43,356 nucleotides of DNA, from positions 729 to 44,084 of the forward strand of contig NZ_LMGK01000014.1 of assembly GCF_001427125.1 (NCBI RefSeq), written 5' to 3'. This DNA comes from Pseudomonas sp. Root562. Its GTDB lineage: Bacteria > Pseudomonadota > Gammaproteobacteria > Pseudomonadales > Pseudomonadaceae. Below the pieces are notes generated by a model that saw nothing but the letters and a program-made list of their open reading frames with translations, did not search any database and was not told the origin of the DNA. Positions 18,140-25,312 of the stretch are shown here, piece by piece (position 1 is the first letter of the stretch; each line of letters starts with the position of its first letter). Position numbers and translations under genes: made by a program.

Positions 18140-18157
18140 GGAGGGCAGCCCCCCTCC
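18140..18157 (-). other. Intercistronic hairpin before the hydrolase gene
   Basis: A six-pair GGAGGG/CCCTCC stem with a 6-base loop lies between the MFS gene and the TTG start of the hydrolase. On the leftward transcript the GGAGGG arm is itself the best Shine-Dalgarno-like sequence, so folding could limit translation of the hydrolase. No T-run makes a terminator unlikely. Confidence 0.35.
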
Positions 18158-18162
18158 GCGAT

Positions 18163-19617
18163 TTATGGACGTCGAGCGGTGGCCGAATACAGATTGACCG
18201 CGATGCAAACCGCCAGGACCAATGCTGAAAACAGCATCGCGCTGGATAGCCCCGCAGAAAAATCGGTTTTGTCCGTATGAGCGATCATCGTGCCGGACAC
18301 AGCAACACCTATTACTCCGCCCAGTTGCCGGGCGGAGGCCATCAGGCCGGAGGCGATGCCTGCGTCATGCTGCGTGACCGAGGACAGCATCGAGTTGGTT
18401 ATGAACGGTACTGACATGGCGCTACCGATTCCCACCAGCATCAACGCACCGTTGAGCAGCCAGAGCGAGCTGTTGGATGTGGTCTGAGAGAGCGCGATGA
18501 ATCCTACGATCTGAACCGTGAAACCCGTCGTGATAATGCGAGTGGCACTGAATCGCCGGGCGAACCTCGATGAGAGCATCGTGGAAAGTGTCAGCACCGC
18601 TGTCAGCGGGATAAACGACAATCCGGTTTTGAATGCGTCGTAGTGCAGGAACGCTTGAAAGTAGATGCTGAAAACAAAAACCGTCCCATAAAACGTCAAA
18701 TTAATCGCAGCGCCTGCAAGCGCCATGCTCCCCAGCACTTTGTTCTTCGCCAGGTGGGTGGGCAGCATGGGATGTTTTACCCGACGCTCGATCAGGATGA
18801 ATGCCACCGCACTGATCACGGCAATGGCCATTGCCGTCAGTGTCTCGCTTGCCCAGCCTTTTGCACTGGATTCGGTCAAGCCATAGGTCAGTGACGCCAG
18901 GCAAATCGCGATACTGATTTGCCCTGGCAAATCGACCTGCTTATTAACCCGAGGGGAGGCAGGGGCATAGCGCAGAATCAGCCCGACAGCCAGAAGGCCG
19001 ATCGGAATATTAAGCAGAAATACGCTTCGCCAGCCGAAGTACTCGATCATCAAACCGCCAATCACAGGACCGGCGGCCAATGCGATACCCCCACAGGCGC
19101 CCCAGAGTGCAACCGCGGCACGACGCGCGTCGGGGTCATGAAATGACACGCGAATCAGGGTAAGTGATGTCGGTATCAGAAAAGCCGCACCGATGCCCTG
19201 CACGACACGCATGGTGATCAGCATGCTCATGCTGGCGGCGGCACCACAGCCAATGGAGGCAAGCGTAAAGAGAGCGAAGCCCGCTGCAAACACGGACTTC
19301 GCTCCCCATTTGTCGCCCCAGGCGCCCCCCAGGATGAGCAGGGCAGAAAAAGGCAACGCGTAGCTGTTGATGACCCACTGCAGGCCTGTGAGGTCGCTAC
19401 CGAATGCACTCTTGAGGGCGCCCAGGCCGACGTTGACGACACTCACATCGAGTTGAACGACAAGGAATCCCAAACAGGCTGCGATCAGGATCGCGCGAAG
19501 CGAGGCGGGTGAGATGGGGTTCTCGGACACTGGCTTACAGTCCAGGCATGTTGTAGGCGCGTGTTGATCATGAAAGGCCCGCGCAGCCAGGGAGTACCTG
19601 GCTCTCGCTGGCAGCAT
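18163..19617 (-). CDS. MFS drug/organic-compound exporter (DHA2, 14-TM type)
   Basis: A 484-residue inner-membrane transporter of the DHA2 (EmrB/QacA-like) group. Family marks are LDVSVVNVGLGALKSAFG in TM1, QWVINSYALPFSALLILGGAWGDKWGAKSVF between TM2 and TM3, RVVQGIGAAFLIPTSLTLI and GGVIGVAVSGTMIA near the end. It would export toxic organic compounds using the proton gradient. The ATG lies 3 bases after the nitroreductase stop, which suggests translational coupling; a GTG 29 codons downstream is an alternative start closer to TM1. Its placement with a nitroreductase, an ABM monooxygenase and a tautomerase fits export of reactive aromatics or quinones. Confidence 0.9.
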   Translation of the reverse strand: MLPARARYSLAARAFHDQHAPTTCLDCKPVSENPISPASLRAILIAACLGFLVVQLDVSVVNVGLGALKSAFGSDLTGLQWVINSYALPFSALLILGGAWGDKWGAKSVFAAGFALFTLASIGCGAAASMSMLITMRVVQGIGAAFLIPTSLTLIRVSFHDPDARRAAVALWGACGGIALAAGPVIGGLMIEYFGWRSVFLLNIPIGLLAVGLILRYAPASPRVNKQVDLPGQISIAICLASLTYGLTESSAKGWASETLTAMAIAVISAVAFILIERRVKHPMLPTHLAKNKVLGSMALAGAAINLTFYGTVFVFSIYFQAFLHYDAFKTGLSFIPLTAVLTLSTMLSSRFARRFSATRIITTGFTVQIVGFIALSQTTSNSSLWLLNGALMLVGIGSAMSVPFITNSMLSSVTQHDAGIASGLMASARQLGGVIGVAVSGTMIAHTDKTDFSAGLSSAMLFSALVLAVCIAVNLYSATARRP

Positions 19618-19620
19618 GGC

Positions 19621-20235
19621 TTACACGAATTGCAGAACTTCGTTAACAGCTTTGCGAGGCTTTTGAGGCCAGTTGGCCGAACCAGGGTAGCCAACGGTGA
19701 TCAACATCACCGGGATCTCCGTCGCGCCAAGACCGAACGCTTGTGCCACTGCCGATTGGTCGAAACCGATCATTGGCGTCGAAACAAGGCCTTGACCTTT
19801 GGCGGCGAGCATCAGGGTCATGGCCGCCAGCGAGCCCGAGCGGATTGCCTCATCGCGTTGCAACTGCGGGTTTTGCTGGTACATGCCTTGAGCGGCGCCG
19901 AGCCACATGTCGTAGATCGACTGGTCGATAATGCCGGCGTCCAGCGTCGGTTTCAGGGCCGAAGGTAGGGTTTCATGGGGATTGAGGGTGCCACAGACAA
20001 TGAAGGTCACGGCGGCGTCCATGACTTTCTGTTGGCCGTAGGCCAGCGGCAGCAACCGTGCCTTGGCTTCACTGCTGCGAACGGCCAGGAACTTCCAGTT
20101 TTGGAGGTTGAAGGCCGAAGGGGCGTGCGTAGCCAGATCGATCAGGTCGCTGACCTGTTGGTCGGTCAACTCACGTTCCGTGTCGTAGCTGTTGGCGGAA
20201 ATTCGGGACTTAATAACTTCAGCAATACCGGACAT
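19621..20235 (-). CDS. Nitroreductase-family FMN protein (MhqN-like)
   Basis: A 204-residue nitroreductase-fold protein of the YodC/MhqN/YfkO type. Conserved flavin-site segments are KSRISANSYD at the N-terminus, LATHAPSAFNLQNWKFLAV, AAMTLMLAAKGQGLVSTPMIGFD and ITVGYPG. Such enzymes reduce quinones or nitroaromatics with NAD(P)H through bound FMN. It is followed directly by the MFS exporter and preceded by an ABM-domain monooxygenase, forming a coherent quinone-handling operon divergent from the LysR gene at 21108. The Bacillus counterpart MhqN is induced by methylhydroquinone. Confidence 0.9.
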   Translation of the reverse strand: MSGIAEVIKSRISANSYDTERELTDQQVSDLIDLATHAPSAFNLQNWKFLAVRSSEAKARLLPLAYGQQKVMDAAVTFIVCGTLNPHETLPSALKPTLDAGIIDQSIYDMWLGAAQGMYQQNPQLQRDEAIRSGSLAAMTLMLAAKGQGLVSTPMIGFDQSAVAQAFGLGATEIPVMLITVGYPGSANWPQKPRKAVNEVLQFV

Positions 20236-20305
20236 GGTGGTCTCTGTGCAGGGTGGGAGTGTGCGCAGCCACGGCGGTTACCGTCGGCGTGCACAGTCAA
20301 TAGAC

Positions 20306-20659
20306 TTATCGACTGAAGCCGTCGAAAGGGGTCATGTAGACCGCGCCGAACGGATCCAGGCGTTTGCGCACTTCAGCATCCGGCGTGCCGTAGACCACCA
20401 GACTGGTGATGGTGCACAACTCAAGGAAACGTTTGCCGAAGGGTGCGAAGGTGGTGTCTACGTGACTGACGATGGCGTCGGCGTTATAGCGTTCAAGGAT
20501 GTGAACCGTGCTGTTGTCTTCGTTGACGCTGTATTCGTAAACCAGCGTGCCAGCCTCAGTGCGGGTGGCGGCGACGATGTTCGAGATCAGCGTCTTGAAC
20601 TCTGCAAACGCTTCGGGTTTTACAGCTAGGGAGAACAGGCAGGAAATATGTGGGTGCAT
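20306..20659 (-). CDS. Antibiotic biosynthesis monooxygenase (ABM) domain protein, quinol monooxygenase-like
   Basis: A 117-residue single ABM-domain protein similar in layout to YgiN-type quinol monooxygenases: HISCLFSLAVKPEAFAEFKTLI, AATRTEAGTLVYEYSVNEDNSTVHILERY and HVDTTFAPFGKRFLELCTI. Such proteins form ferredoxin-like dimers that oxidise quinols or similar aromatics without a cofactor. The start at 20659 is chosen because the domain begins there; the frame is open 23 codons further, without family likeness. It lies between the tautomerase and nitroreductase genes in the same direction. Confidence 0.82.
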   Translation of the reverse strand: MHPHISCLFSLAVKPEAFAEFKTLISNIVAATRTEAGTLVYEYSVNEDNSTVHILERYNADAIVSHVDTTFAPFGKRFLELCTITSLVVYGTPDAEVRKRLDPFGAVYMTPFDGFSR

Positions 20660-20743
20660 GAGTAGCCCTTGCTTCAGAGGCTTCCTGAAAAGCCTGTTGA
20701 GGATGCATCGCTGGCCAAGCCGATGCATTCGATGGCGGTGGGG

Positions 20744-20941
20744 TCAGGTTTTTTCGGGGGCGTCCCCGAACAGCTTGCCGGCGCCAGCCCAATCCGAAGC
20801 CGCCACGTCCTCGAAAATGACGTAGATGTAATTGGCATCCGTACCGGTGTGCTTAACGATGCTTTCGGTGATGTCGGCGGCAACAGCAGCTTTTTGCGCG
20901 TGTTCTTTACCTTCGAACCAGCTCACACGTACGACGGGCAT
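20744..20941 (-). CDS. 4-Oxalocrotonate tautomerase-family protein
   Basis: With the ATG at 20941 the product has 65 residues and begins MPVVRVSWFEGK, which leaves Pro as residue 1 after Met removal, the catalytic base of the 4-OT family. An upstream ATG at 20962 would bury that proline. AAGGAC lies seven bases before the chosen start. The rest (ITESIVKHTGTDANYIYVIFEDVAASDWAGAG) matches the second beta-alpha-beta part of the fold. It would tautomerise enols or dienols. It is the first gene of the five-gene leftward operon and diverges from a LysR gene. Confidence 0.85.
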   Translation of the reverse strand: MPVVRVSWFEGKEHAQKAAVAADITESIVKHTGTDANYIYVIFEDVAASDWAGAGKLFGDAPEKT

Positions 20942-21077
20942 GATGATGTCCTTTTTGGGCATTGATGATCGGGAGGAGGTGCACGCCGTGCGAGAGCAAA
21001 CTGCACCGTTGTATTGCTGGAGCTCATCTTACTGTTGCGTCTGCTGGCGATAAACGGCCTAAAACTATAATCTGGGT

Positions 21078-21088
21078 AGATCAAATCT
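21078..21088. promoter_or_regulatory. Candidate LysR operator (AGAT-CAA-ATCT)
   Basis: A short dyad of the form AGAT-N3-ATCT lies 20 bases before the LysR start and within the 166-base divergent gap to the tautomerase operon. LysR proteins often bind T-N11-A dyads in such gaps. The motif is short, so this is a weak inference. Confidence 0.25.
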
Positions 21089-21107
21089 CTACAATCGGCG
21101 AGCTGGC

Positions 21108-22010
21108 ATGGTACCTATCGAATCGTTTCAAGGCGTCATCACCTTCGTCGTGGCGGCGCGTTCGATCAGCTTCACCCAGGCTGCCGAGCGCCTCGGGGTG
21201 TCAAAATCCGCCGTCGGTAAAGCCATTGCGCGCCTGGAAGAACGCTTGGGTACACAGTTGTTTCATCGCACCACGCGTCGCATCTCCCTGACCGCCGATG
21301 GTGAGGCTTATTTCGTTGCGTGTTCTTCCGCCCTTGAAGAAATCGGTGCCGCAGAGAGCGGATTGGGCCCCGGTGGAGGCGAGCCCTCTGGACGCCTCCG
21401 AGTCGACATTCCCGTGGCATTCGGGCGTCGGGTCGTGGCCCCATTGCTGTTCGAGATCGCCAACAAGTACCCGGCTTTGCAACTGAGCCTGACATTCTCC
21501 GATCACCTGGTTGACCCCTTCGAGGAAGGCATCGATTTACTCGTTCGCTTTGGAGAACTTCAGGACACCAGCGGTCTGGTAGCGCGGCGCCTGACCCGAC
21601 AACGCTGGGTCATTTGTGCCTCCCCTGACTATCTGATGCGCTTTGGCGTCCCGCAGACGCTGGAAGACCTGAGCCAGCACCGTTGCATTGTCGGGCATCG
21701 ACGCGGCCAGCCGCTGTCGTGGCGGGTCATGCAGGCAGGGCAGACCGTACGTTACGCGCCACCTTCGACACATCAGATTGGCGATGGGGAAGCCATGATT
21801 CTCGCGGCGGTCGCTGGCGCCGGTTTGTGTCAGATGCCACGCAGCCTGTTCCATGAGGATATCCAGGCGGGCAGGCTGGTGGAGATTCTGCAAGGGTATG
21901 AACCCGAAGCTGTCGATGTACATGCCGTGTGGCCGAAGGTGTCTCACCTGCGACCGAAGGTCAGGTATGTGGTCGATGAGTTGGTCAGGCTCTGTGAGCA
22001 TTGGCAGTGA
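21108..22010 (+). CDS. LysR-family transcriptional regulator
   Basis: A 300-residue LysR protein. The HTH occupies the first 60 residues (SFTQAAERLGVSKSAVGKAIARLEERLGTQLFHRTTRRISLTADGE region), and the effector domain runs to LRPKVRYVVDELVRLCEHW. It is divergent from the tautomerase, ABM, nitroreductase, MFS and hydrolase operon and is its likely controller. It is closely similar to the LysR protein at 13230 in the HTH, so these two may share operator preferences. The region behind it contains decayed transporter sequence. Confidence 0.9.
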   Translation: MVPIESFQGVITFVVAARSISFTQAAERLGVSKSAVGKAIARLEERLGTQLFHRTTRRISLTADGEAYFVACSSALEEIGAAESGLGPGGGEPSGRLRVDIPVAFGRRVVAPLLFEIANKYPALQLSLTFSDHLVDPFEEGIDLLVRFGELQDTSGLVARRLTRQRWVICASPDYLMRFGVPQTLEDLSQHRCIVGHRRGQPLSWRVMQAGQTVRYAPPSTHQIGDGEAMILAAVAGAGLCQMPRSLFHEDIQAGRLVEILQGYEPEAVDVHAVWPKVSHLRPKVRYVVDELVRLCEHWQ

Positions 22011-22035
22011 TGCAGTCTAATAAGCGGAAAAGGCC

Positions 22036-22281
22036 TCACTTGAAGGTTTTCTGCGTGATAGAAATGACCAGCGCAACACTGGCGACAATGATGACCGCCC
22101 AGAAGTACTCCATGCTCGCGACCAGGGTTGATTGTTGGTGCAAGGATTGGGCAATTGTCGCTACGGATATCTGACTGGCTGGCCCTGCGCCTACAGAGGG
22201 TGTCAGGGCCTGAGTCAGCGCATGAATCTGTTCCAGATAGAGCGGGTCGCCAGGTCTTTGAAAATTTCGGCTTCGATCACA
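22036..22281 (-). pseudogene. C-terminal remnant of a DHA2/EmrB-type MFS transporter
   Basis: The frame encodes 81 codons with no start signal. From 22251 leftward it reads GDPLYLEQIHALTQAL, then a polar linker ending IAQSLHQQSTLVASMEYF and a hydrophobic segment WAVIIVASVALVISI with a short basic tail. That layout (periplasmic loop, last transmembrane helix, KTFK end) is typical of the C-terminus of 14-TM drug pumps. The preceding 400 or so residues are missing. It is not a piece of the intact pump at 18163, whose end differs. Confidence 0.6.
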
Positions 22282-22695
22282 TCAATCGAACGTTAACTTG
22301 CATGCTCGTGCAGGGGCCTCCTGCTTTCCGACGGTCGTCGCAGCAGACGTTCCAATCAGAGCCTTCGATAATTTTTTACATCTAGGTTTTCAGAGGCAGC
22401 CAAACTTATAAAAAAGGGATTCGCTGCCTGGAGGACTTGAGACGGGCGCCCAATCCGGGTGGTACACCTCTGTGGGTAGAAGCGCGGGGTCTGCCTTTTT
22501 ATGCCGCTTTGAACCGGCATGACCGTACGAGGTAAGCTTTGGTCGATTGGAGCGCGGGGGTATGACAAGGGTGGACCATGATTGTGGCTATCTGGTCCGC
22601 TTCGAGCTTTGGACGACAGCTCTGTGCTATCACGTTCGAGCGCGACGTTCCCCGGGAAGCCAAGGCAGCAGGTAGAAAAATCAAACAAAAGAGAG

Positions 22696-22719
22696 TGGGG
22701 GAACAGATGGGGGAACAGA
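22696..22719 (+). repeat. Tandem 12-bp repeat, two copies
   Basis: TGGGGGAACAGA occurs twice in direct tandem, 15 bases before the tRNA-Ser terminator hairpin. No larger repeat or array was seen around it. Confidence 0.7.
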
Positions 22720-22734
22720 AATCCCAGAAAGCAG

Positions 22735-22759
22735 AAAGGCCCCATAAAATGGGGCCTTT
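22735..22759 (-). terminator. Intrinsic terminator of tRNA-Ser
   Basis: An 11-bp perfect stem (AAAGGCCCCAT / ATGGGGCCTTT) with a 3-base loop lies 11 bases beyond the 3' end of the leftward tRNA gene, with the T-rich arm on the correct side. Confidence 0.85.
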
Positions 22760-22770
22760 CAGTACAAATA

Positions 22771-22858
22771 TGGCGGAGGCGATGGGATTCGAACTCATGG
22801 ACCTGTTACAGTCGACGGTTTTCAAGACCGTTGCCTTAAACCACTCGGCCACACCTCC
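22771..22858 (-). tRNA. tRNA-Ser (anticodon UGA)
   Basis: An 88-base class II tRNA on the minus strand, beginning GGAGGTG and ending with encoded CCA. The acceptor pairs GGAGGTG/CGCCTCC, the D-arm region reads GTGGCCGAGTGGTTTAAGGC, the anticodon loop CTTGAAA carries TGA, and the T-loop is GTTCGAATC. There is a long variable arm as required for tRNA-Ser. The 3' end faces the decayed region on the left, the side on which integrating elements usually insert. Confidence 0.97.
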
Positions 22859-22933
22859 GTTTGCGTTGCGGGCGCCATAATACCTGAATGAAACACACTG
22901 TCAAACTCTCTGCATAGCTTGTTACAGGGCGTC

Positions 22934-22942
22934 TGTTATGAT
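22934..22942 (+). promoter_or_regulatory. Extended -10 promoter of the YccA-like gene
   Basis: TGTTATGAT contains the extended TG motif and a near-consensus -10 (TATGAT), 40 bases before the start codon. No good -35 is present at 17 bases, as is common for extended -10 promoters. Confidence 0.45.
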
Positions 22943-22981
22943 CTTTGCGACTGAACGTTTCAAACCAACAGGAGTGTCGCC

Positions 22982-23653
22982 ATGCGCGAACAGGATTACG
23001 CAGTTAATAACAGCGTGCAGGCTGAGCAGCTAGAGGTTAGCCGCGTCCTGCGCAACACATACGGCTTGCTCGCCCTGACCCTCGCTTTCAGCGGTGTAAT
23101 GGCTTTCGTTGCCCAGCAGATGCGTGTTGGCTACCCGAACATCTTCGTGGTGCTGATCGGCTTCTACGGTCTTTTCTTCCTTACCAACAAACTTCGTGAT
23201 TCCGCGTGGGGTCTGGTGTCGGCATTTGCCCTGACCGGTTTCATGGGTTTCCTGCTCGGCCCGATCCTCAACCGTTACCTTGGCATGCAGGGCGGTGCTG
23301 AAGTCGTCAGCTCGGCCTTCGCGATGACGGCACTGGTGTTCGGCGGCTTGTCGGCCTACGTACTGATCACCCGTAAGGACATGAGCTTCCTCGGCGGTTT
23401 CATCACTGCAGGCTTCTTCGTGCTGCTGGGTGCGACGCTGGCGAGCTTCTTCTTCCAGATCAGCGGCCTGCAACTGGCGATCAGCGCAGGTTTTGTGCTG
23501 TTCTCCTCGGTCTGCATTTTGTTCCAGACCAGCGCCATCATCCATGGCGGCGAGCGCAACTACATCATGGCGACCATCAGCCTGTATGTATCGATCTACA
23601 ACCTGTTCGTCAGCTTGTTGCAGCTGTTCGGCATCATGAGCCGCGATGACTAA
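22982..23653 (+). CDS. yccA: Bax inhibitor-1/YccA-family membrane protein
   Basis: A 223-residue inner-membrane protein with seven transmembrane segments, of the Bax inhibitor-1 (TMBIM) family, like E. coli YccA, which modulates the FtsH protease. The start AGGAGTGTCGCCATG is clear. Family features are LRNTYGLLALTLAFSG in TM1, the central LVFGGLSAYVLITRKDMSFLGGF segment and the end SLYVSIYNLFVSLLQLFGI, followed by a short acidic tail MSRDD. It is a single-gene unit with its own terminator. Confidence 0.92.
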   Translation: MREQDYAVNNSVQAEQLEVSRVLRNTYGLLALTLAFSGVMAFVAQQMRVGYPNIFVVLIGFYGLFFLTNKLRDSAWGLVSAFALTGFMGFLLGPILNRYLGMQGGAEVVSSAFAMTALVFGGLSAYVLITRKDMSFLGGFITAGFFVLLGATLASFFFQISGLQLAISAGFVLFSSVCILFQTSAIIHGGERNYIMATISLYVSIYNLFVSLLQLFGIMSRDD

Positions 23654-23669
23654 AAGTCGGCACTAACGA

Positions 23670-23693
23670 AAAACCCGCTTCGGCGGGTTTTTT
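23670..23693 (+). terminator. Intrinsic terminator of yccA
   Basis: The stem AAAACCCGC/GCGGGTTTT with a TTCG tetraloop is followed by a run of T. It is 16 bases after the yccA stop, and can also act on the convergent Lrp gene from the other side. Confidence 0.9.
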
Positions 23694-23718
23694 ATTGTCT
23701 GCGATTGGGTGAAATGAC

Positions 23719-24156
23719 CTACGCCATCGGCGGCAAACGGCGTTTTACCGGGGTTTTCTTGACGATGGCGGTGTTGGTTTCTGCGTGGGTATTGAGTCGG
23801 TCGAGCAGGGTATCCAATTGCTCCATCGAACGGACGTGCAGGCGGGCGATGAAGCAGTCGTCACCGGTGACTTTATCGCATTCGGTGAACTCGGGGATGG
23901 CCATGATCTGCCGTTCCACTTCATGCAACTGGCCCGGCAGCGGGCGAATGCGCACGATGGCCTGGAGTTGATAGCCGAAGCATTTCGGGTCGATTTCCAC
24001 GGTGTAGCCCTTGAGCACACCTCGTTCTTCCAGACGACGCAGGCGCTCGGCAACGCTGGGCGAGGACAGCCCGCTGATTTGCGCCAACGCTTTGAGCGAA
24101 CGTCGTGAGTCTTCCATCAAAGCCGTGATCAGCACCTGGTCGATGTCATCGGTCAT
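23719..24156 (-). CDS. Lrp/AsnC-family transcriptional regulator
   Basis: A 145-residue Lrp-type regulator. The N-terminal HTH (LITALMEDSRRSLKALAQISGLSSPSVAERLRRLEERGVLKGYTV region) is followed by the RAM ligand-binding domain (VRIRPLPGQLHEVERQIMAIPEFTECDKVTGDDCFIARLHVRSMEQLDTLLDRL). These bind amino acids and act globally or locally. It diverges from an EamA transporter gene across a 132-base gap, which suggests that it controls that exporter. Confidence 0.93.
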   Translation of the reverse strand: MTDDIDQVLITALMEDSRRSLKALAQISGLSSPSVAERLRRLEERGVLKGYTVEIDPKCFGYQLQAIVRIRPLPGQLHEVERQIMAIPEFTECDKVTGDDCFIARLHVRSMEQLDTLLDRLNTHAETNTAIVKKTPVKRRLPPMA

Positions 24157-24288
24157 GGCGAAACCTCTATTAGGCAGTTTTACAAGATCGCCTTCGCATT
24201 AAAGGCAGATTTGGATTTTAGCCTTCTTTTTGCGCTGGAGAAGCGCTTCGGCTGATCGGCATAATTTGCCCATCAACACAGGAGTCTA

Positions 24289-25185
24289 ATGATGGACAAC
24301 TCAATACGTCGCGGCTCATTTGAAATGACCGCTGCCATGCTCATCTCCGGCACCATTGGCTGGTTTGTGCTGGTTTCAGGGCAACCGGTACTGGATGTGG
24401 TGTTCTGGCGCTGCTTGTTCGGGGCCGGTACCTTGCTGCTGATCTGCGCGGCTTTCGGCTTCCTGCGCCCCGGCATTTTGACTCGTACCACTTTCCTGTT
24501 GGCCGTGCTCAGTGGTGTGGCGATTGTCGGCAACTGGGTGTTGTTGTTTGCCTCCTATTCCCGTGCTTCGATTGCCATCGGCACAGCGGTCTATAACGTT
24601 CAGCCGTTCATGTTGGTGGGGCTTGCGGCGATTTTTCTCAACGAGAAAATCACCTTGCAAAAGCTTGCATGGCTGGGCGTGTCGTTCCTCGGGATGTTGG
24701 CGATTGTCAGCGCCCATGGAGGGCAGGGCGAGAGTGGCAACGAATACCTGCTGGGCATTGCGTTGGCGCTGGGTGCGGCATTTCTTTACGCGATTGCCGC
24801 ATTGATCATCAAACGCCTGACGGGCACGCCGCCGCATCTGATTGCCCTGATTCAAGTGAGTACCGGTGTACTGCTACTTGCGCCGTTTGCGCACTTTTCG
24901 GCCATGCCGCAGACAACGAGCGCGTGGTCCAGCCTGGTGACGTTGGGTATTGTGCACACGGGTGTGATGTACGTGCTGTTGTACGGCGCTATCCAGAAAC
25001 TGCCGACCGCATTGACTGGCGCGTTGTCATTCATCTATCCGATCGCGGCGATCTTCGTCGACTGGTTTGCCTTCGGTCATCGCCTGGAGTTGCTGCAATG
25101 GGTCGGGGTTGCCGCGATTCTGCTGGCGGCTGCGGGTATGCAGCAGGGTTGGAGCCTGAAATTTCGTCGGGCCGTTACGCCGTAA
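24289..25185 (+). CDS. EamA/DMT-superfamily transporter
   Basis: A 298-residue membrane protein with ten predicted transmembrane segments in two EamA repeats. Each repeat ends with the typical VxWLGVxxLLGMxxI pattern (LGVSFLGMLAIVSAHGG and WVGVAAILLAAAGM). Family members export amino acids and metabolites. GGAG lies before two adjacent ATGs (24289, 24292); either could be used. The divergent Lrp-type neighbour supports an amino-acid-linked role. The substrate is not deducible. Confidence 0.9.
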   Translation: MMDNSIRRGSFEMTAAMLISGTIGWFVLVSGQPVLDVVFWRCLFGAGTLLLICAAFGFLRPGILTRTTFLLAVLSGVAIVGNWVLLFASYSRASIAIGTAVYNVQPFMLVGLAAIFLNEKITLQKLAWLGVSFLGMLAIVSAHGGQGESGNEYLLGIALALGAAFLYAIAALIIKRLTGTPPHLIALIQVSTGVLLLAPFAHFSAMPQTTSAWSSLVTLGIVHTGVMYVLLYGAIQKLPTALTGALSFIYPIAAIFVDWFAFGHRLELLQWVGVAAILLAAAGMQQGWSLKFRRAVTP

Positions 25186-25226
25186 CGAGAGGTCAGATGT
25201 TCCAGCGCGGTGCGGTCTTCGCCAGT

Positions 25227-25290
25227 CGCTGGTGCACTGCGTCAAGGCGCAGCGGCTTTATGCCGATGTTGCCTTGGTGTTGCACCAGCG
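25227..25290. repeat. Inverted repeat between convergent genes
   Basis: CGCTGGTGCA (25227-25236) is repeated inverted as TGCACCAGCG (25281-25290), in the gap between the EamA and GapN-like genes. It could be a long hairpin or a degraded palindromic element; there is no T-run. Confidence 0.4.
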
Positions 25291-25312
25291 CTGGCAGTAA
25301 GACTCAGCCTAC

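Larger units (their letters stand above)
22011..22770. other. Decayed intergenic stretch between LysR gene and tRNA-Ser
   Basis: No intact gene is supported in these 760 bases. On the minus strand, 22036-22281 encodes the tail of a DHA2-type pump. On the plus strand, 22386-22535 is open for 49 codons without a usable start and ends in a protein-like segment (PLWVEARGLPFYAALNRH). A 12-bp unit is repeated in tandem at 22696-22719. The stretch ends at the tRNA terminator. The mixture suggests past insertions and deletions beside the tRNA gene. Confidence 0.5.

Noticed and set aside
22356..22745. A 129-codon open frame on the minus strand before the tRNA terminator
   Set aside because: It begins inside the tRNA terminator hairpin and has no recognisable domain or ribosome site.
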